Below are positions 60,537 to 64,000 of a DNA stretch of 64,000 bases, piece after piece. The notes under the pieces are model-generated. The model did not search any database, was not told the DNA's origin, and worked only from the letters and a program-made list of their open reading frames with translations. The DNA is from an uncultured Gemmatimonadota bacterium (lineage in GTDB: Bacteria > Gemmatimonadota > Gemmatimonadetes > Gemmatimonadales > Gemmatimonadaceae), in contig CADEFN010000003.1 of assembly GCA_902826615.1 (NCBI GenBank), positions 517,133 through 581,132 of the forward strand. Direction: 5' to 3'. Both the position numbers and the translations under genes were made by a program. How positions within the stretch are numbered: the first letter of the stretch is position 1; every line of letters begins with the position of its first letter.

Positions 60537-62051
60537 ATGCGATTCACGTTTGCTCTGCTCGTGCTCCCCGTTGCGCTTGCCGCGCAGGAAACACCCACCC
60601 AGCGTGCCGCGGCGGCCGATGTCGTGCGACGCATGACAGAGCTGCACAAAACAGTTGACGCTGCGGGTCTTGCGACCCGTCTCACCACCCGGGTCAGTCC
60701 CGCGCGCGACGCCGTGATGGCGCGTGCCGACGAACTCTGGAAGTCGGAGCTGCAGGCCATGAGCGACGACATCACCAAACATCCGGAGATCGGCTTCAAG
60801 GAAACGCGTTCGGTCAAAATCCTCGCCGACTACCTCACCGCACACGACTTCACGGTGGAGATGGGAGTGGCCGGGCTGAGCACCGCGTTCGTGGCGCGCT
60901 ACAACAAGGGGACACCGGGGCCCAACCTGGGTGTCGTCCTCGAATACGACGCGCTGCGTGGCACGGTGCGCGACTACCATGGTGACCAGCACAGTGCACA
61001 GGGCCCCGTCGGGATGGCTGCCGCCATTGCCGTCGCCGAGTTCCTCACGCGCACCAAAACACCGGGAACAGTGACGGTGATCGGCACGCCGGCCGAGGAA
61101 ATGATGCCGCCCCCGTCAAAGACGGTGATGCACGAGAAGGGAGTGTTCACGGGTGTGGATGTGTTTGTCCGATCCCATTCGTCCACCAACACCCAGCGCC
61201 CCGCGCCCGGCTTCGGCACCTGCTGCCTGAATATTGACGGCGTGCGGTACGTCTTTACGGGTGCACCGGCCCACCAGATGATGTCATGGGAGGGGCGTGA
61301 CGCCCTGAGTGCGGTGGTGCGCTTCTTTACGAATGTCGATGGACTCCGGAAGAGCATCCGCCCCGAAGCCCGCATCCAGGGAATCATTCCCGAGGGAGGC
61401 AAGGCGCCTAACGTGGTCCCCGATCGCGCGGTGGCGGACTTCTATATCCGGTATCCCGACGAGGTGTATCTCGCCCAGATCCGGCAGCTCATCGACGACG
61501 CGGCGCGTGGCGCAGCCCTCGCGACCGGCACCAAGGTCTCCATCGAGCCCTACGGGAGCATGCGCGACGGTATCTCCACAGGTGCCTTGAACGAGGTGGC
61601 CTTTGCGTACCTCAAGAAGCTCGGGGCGTCGCAGGTGCTGTCAGAGCCACAGAAACCCCAGGGCTGGGAAGAAACCGGGAGTGTGTCCCGGGACATTCCC
61701 GGTGTGGGGTTTTCGGCGCACACCTCCAACGGCGGCTTTCATACGTACGAAATGGAGGCTGACGCACTGACGGATGTGGGACATCGAGGTTTCCGGCTCG
61801 ACGCCATGGGCATGGCCGCCCTGCTGCACGACTTTGCCACGGACGCCGAGTTCCGGGCGCGGGTGAAGCAGGAATTTTCGGGTACGCGAGCGCTTTTTGG
61901 CGAGTACGTCCAGGCGCTCCGGAAGGCGTACCCGGTGCCGGAGGTCGGGGCGGAGGCACGGGAGGCACGGGAGGCACGAGAAGCACGGGAGGCGAATAAC
62001 TTGATGCGGTCTCTCGTGCCTCCCGTGCCTCTCGTGCCTCCGCTTTTATGA
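60537..62051 (+). CDS. Exported M20-family amidohydrolase/peptidase
   Basis: The 504-residue protein starts with a signal peptide (FTFALLVLPVALAAQ). Metal and catalytic patterns of the AbgB/PepT-type M20 family follow: HPEIGFKET, GVVLEYDALRGT, GPVGMAAAIAVAEF, TVIGTPAEEMMPPP, and a dimerisation domain with YVFTGAPAHQMMSWEGRDALSAVV. It hydrolyses amide bonds of small peptides or acylated amino acids. The last about 30 residues (EAREAREAREAREANN, then [11 protein letters not shown]) come from a palindromic repeat and are unlike the family end, so the natural C-terminus was probably near residue 470. The stop overlaps the maeB start. Confidence 0.87.
   Translation: MRFTFALLVLPVALAAQETPTQRAAAADVVRRMTELHKTVDAAGLATRLTTRVSPARDAVMARADELWKSELQAMSDDITKHPEIGFKETRSVKILADYLTAHDFTVEMGVAGLSTAFVARYNKGTPGPNLGVVLEYDALRGTVRDYHGDQHSAQGPVGMAAAIAVAEFLTRTKTPGTVTVIGTPAEEMMPPPSKTVMHEKGVFTGVDVFVRSHSSTNTQRPAPGFGTCCLNIDGVRYVFTGAPAHQMMSWEGRDALSAVVRFFTNVDGLRKSIRPEARIQGIIPEGGKAPNVVPDRAVADFYIRYPDEVYLAQIRQLIDDAARGAALATGTKVSIEPYGSMRDGISTGALNEVAFAYLKKLGASQVLSEPQKPQGWEETGSVSRDIPGVGFSAHTSNGGFHTYEMEADALTDVGHRGFRLDAMGMAALLHDFATDAEFRARVKQEFSGTRALFGEYVQALRKAYPVPEVGAEAREAREAREAREANNLMRSLVPPVPLVPPLL
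61951..62042. repeat. Long palindrome built of GGAGGCACG-type nonamer repeats
   Basis: The left arm (61951-61981) and right arm (62012-62042) are inverted copies over 31 bases with one mismatch, separated by 30 bases. Both are built of repeats of GGAGGCACG or its variants. The right arm is followed by CTTTT, so the transcript could form a terminator-like hairpin just before the maeB ATG. It lies inside the coding end of the M20 gene. Confidence 0.8.
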
Positions 62052-64000
62052 AACGCCAGGACGCCCTCGACTACCACGCCCTCCCCAAACCGGGGAAAAT
62101 TGCGGTTGTTCCCACCAAGCCGCTCACCAACCAGCGCGACCTGGCCCTTGCCTATTCGCCGGGCGTGGCCGAGCCCTGTCTGGAGATCAAGAAAAATCCC
62201 GAGGCCGCGTACAAGTATACCGCCAAGGGTAATCTGGTCGCGGTCGTCACCAACGGCACTGCTGTACTCGGTTTGGGAAACATCGGCGCGCTGGCGGGCA
62301 AGCCGGTGATGGAGGGCAAGGGCAATCTCTTCAAGCAGTTTGCCGACCTCGACGTGTTCGATCTGGAAGTGGGATCAGAGGACCCGCAGGACGTCATCCG
62401 GTTCTGCCAGCTGCTCGAACCCACGGTTGGCGGCATCAACCTCGAAGACATTCGCGCCCCCGACTGCTTTATCGTCGAGGAGACGCTGCGAAAGACCATG
62501 AAGATTCCGGTCTTCCACGATGATCAGCACGGGACGGCCATCATTTCAGGTGCCGCGCTCCTCAACGCGCTGGAGATCGTGGGCAAGCCGCTCGATCAGG
62601 TGCGTGTGGTCTTTTCGGGTGCGGGCGCAGCGGCCATTGCCACTGCCATGCACTACGAGCGGCTCGGCGTGAAGCGCGAGCACATCCTGATGTGCGACAA
62701 GGAAGGGGTGATTTTTGCGGGCCGTGTCGATCACATGGACCCGTACAAGGCGCGCTTTGCGGCCGACACCTCGCTGCGCACACTGCAGGAGGCCCTGGTT
62801 GGCGCCGATGTCTTTGTCGGTTTGTCAGCGGCCGGTGCCGTGACCCCGGAGATGGTGGCCGGCATGGCGCCCGACCCGATTGTTTTTGCGCTCGCCAATC
62901 CTGTCCCCGAGATCATGCCTGGGGAGGTGAAGGCCGTGCGACCCGACGCGATCGTGGCCACGGGTCGCAGCGACTACCCCAACCAGATCAACAACGTCCT
63001 CTGTTTTCCGTTCATCTTCCGTGGAGCGCTCGATGCCCGCGCCACTGAAGTGAACGAGGAAATGAAGATGGCGGCGACTCGTGCGCTTGCCGCGCTGGCC
63101 CGGGAAGACGTCCCTGACAACGTCTCGGCGCTGTATGGCTTGCGACGGGTCACCTTTGGTCGCGAGTACCTCATTCCCTTCCCGTTCGATCCTCGTGTGT
63201 TGCTCTGGGTTGCGCCAGCGGTGGCATGGGCCGCGGTCGCGAGCGGAGTGGCCGAGTCGTTCATCGATCTCGAGGACTACCGCGAGTCTCTGGAAAGCCG
63301 GCTGGGACGTGCGCGAGGAATCATGCGCGGCATCATCAATCGCGCCGTGCGCGATCCCAAGCGGCTCGTGCTCCCCGAGGGTGAAAACCGGAAGATGATT
63401 CGGGCTGCGCGAATCCTGGTGGACGAGGGGATGGCCCAGCCGATCCTCCTCGGCAACGCCGACAAGATCCGCCAGCGCGCCGAGGTGGATGGGATATCGC
63501 TCGAAGACATCCAGGTCGAGGATCCCGCCCGGTCTGACCGCCGGGAATCCTACGCCCTTCACCTCTGGGAGAAACGGCAGCGCAAAGGGCTCTCGCTGGC
63601 CGAGTCTCAGCGGCTTTTGTACAACGGCAACTACTACGGGTGCGTGATGGTGACTCGTGGCGACGCCGACGCCGTGCTGACCGGCATGACGACGTCGTAC
63701 CCCGAGGCCCTGCGCCCCGCCCTGCAGGTGATTGGCGCCAACCCCAGAACGGGGCTGGTGGCGGGTATGTACATGCTCGTCTTTGAGAAGCAGGTGATTT
63801 TCTGCGGGGATACCACGGTCAACTTCGAGCCGACGTCGGAGCAGCTGGCGCAGATCGCGATTGCAGCCAGTCGAATTGTCCGCGTTTTTGGCCAGGATCC
63901 CAGGATTGCGCTCCTTTCCTTCTCCAACTTCGGGTCGGTTCGGCACCCTGAGGCAGACCGGGTGGCGCAGGCCGTAGCACTCATCAGGCAGCTGGATCCC
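62048..64000 (+). CDS. maeB: NADP-malic enzyme with phosphotransacetylase domain, C-terminus off the edge
   Basis: The frame is open for 651 codons to the right edge. The malic-enzyme part includes [60 protein letters not shown], and [11 protein letters not shown] (NAD(P) site). From about residue 430 a phosphotransacetylase-like domain begins ([32 protein letters not shown]). MaeB converts malate to pyruvate and CO2; the fused domain is regulatory. The ATG overlaps the M20 stop, and a strong hairpin lies directly upstream, so expression from the upstream promoter may be limited. Confidence 0.93.
   Translation, partial: MKRQDALDYHALPKPGKIAVVPTKPLTNQRDLALAYSPGVAEPCLEIKKNPEAAYKYTAKGNLVAVVTNGTAVLGLGNIGALAGKPVMEGKGNLFKQFADLDVFDLEVGSEDPQDVIRFCQLLEPTVGGINLEDIRAPDCFIVEETLRKTMKIPVFHDDQHGTAIISGAALLNALEIVGKPLDQVRVVFSGAGAAAIATAMHYERLGVKREHILMCDKEGVIFAGRVDHMDPYKARFAADTSLRTLQEALVGADVFVGLSAAGAVTPEMVAGMAPDPIVFALANPVPEIMPGEVKAVRPDAIVATGRSDYPNQINNVLCFPFIFRGALDARATEVNEEMKMAATRALAALAREDVPDNVSALYGLRRVTFGREYLIPFPFDPRVLLWVAPAVAWAAVASGVAESFIDLEDYRESLESRLGRARGIMRGIINRAVRDPKRLVLPEGENRKMIRAARILVDEGMAQPILLGNADKIRQRAEVDGISLEDIQVEDPARSDRRESYALHLWEKRQRKGLSLAESQRLLYNGNYYGCVMVTRGDADAVLTGMTTSYPEALRPALQVIGANPRTGLVAGMYMLVFEKQVIFCGDTTVNFEPTSEQLAQIAIAASRIVRVFGQDPRIALLSFSNFGSVRHPEADRVAQAVALIRQLDP

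Overview
The window is a GC-rich (roughly two-thirds G+C by eye), densely coding bacterial chromosome segment. Many genes start with GTG or TTG, overlap by ATGA, GTGA or TGATG junctions, and lack a clear Shine-Dalgarno site. The gene families (DUF4384-like secreted proteins, PpiC/SurA lipoproteins, PQQ dehydrogenase with cytochrome c, FHA/kinase/Ig-like repeat proteins, an ArsC-like selenoprotein) fit Gemmatimonadota best. That placement is inference from gene content; no rRNA is present. No phage, insertion sequence or CRISPR array was seen, and no gap between genes exceeds about 215 bases.

Layout. 1-4.2 kb (minus): sodium:solute symporter fragment, ankyrin protein, tandem acetyltransferase, DctA. 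4.4-7.8 kb (plus): cytochrome c, SOD-like secreted protein and PQQ dehydrogenase, a periplasmic oxidation module. 8.7-9.35 kb: cold-shock/translation operon csp-rpsU-infA behind an attenuator-like leader. 9.4-9.75 kb (minus): an ArsC-like gene read through an in-frame TGA, most likely a selenoprotein. 10.3-15.3 kb: NSS transporter, two-subunit ThDP decarboxylase, cyclase-family hydrolase and MocR regulator, a probable catabolic cluster. 15.3-17.7 kb: DinB protein, DUF2779 nuclease and tRNA-Ile(GAT). 17.86-28.2 kb: two membrane-anchored FHA proteins, a transmembrane Ser/Thr kinase with seven RCC1 repeats outside, a giant Ig-like (BIG2) lipoprotein and a TPR protein, apparently one signalling and surface system.

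28.3-33.9 kb: TypA with an Asp-rich protein, a PilT-like ATPase coupled to an internally duplicated protein, and a CDF transporter. 34-45.4 kb: CorC-type protein, then a minus-strand block DUF58-BatA-Mfd-PpiC-SurA-PdxA. 45.6-52.3 kb: secreted DUF4384-like protein, LepA, beta-propeller lipoprotein, glycosyltransferase 9 and TSUP transporter. 52.4-58.9 kb: near-continuous chain of ROK kinase, PfkB kinase, ATPase/STAS regulators, a small barrel protein and FtsE-FtsX-EnvC. 59-64 kb: endonuclease IV, RpiB with an extra N-terminal domain, M20 amidohydrolase and MaeB, which runs off the right edge.

The points most worth following are the hidden selenoprotein, the over-represented octamer CGTTAGGC/GCCTAACG scattered in coding DNA, the FHA-kinase-RCC1-BIG2 cluster, the PfkB-STAS-FtsEX chain, and a large palindromic repeat that forms the end of the M20 gene.
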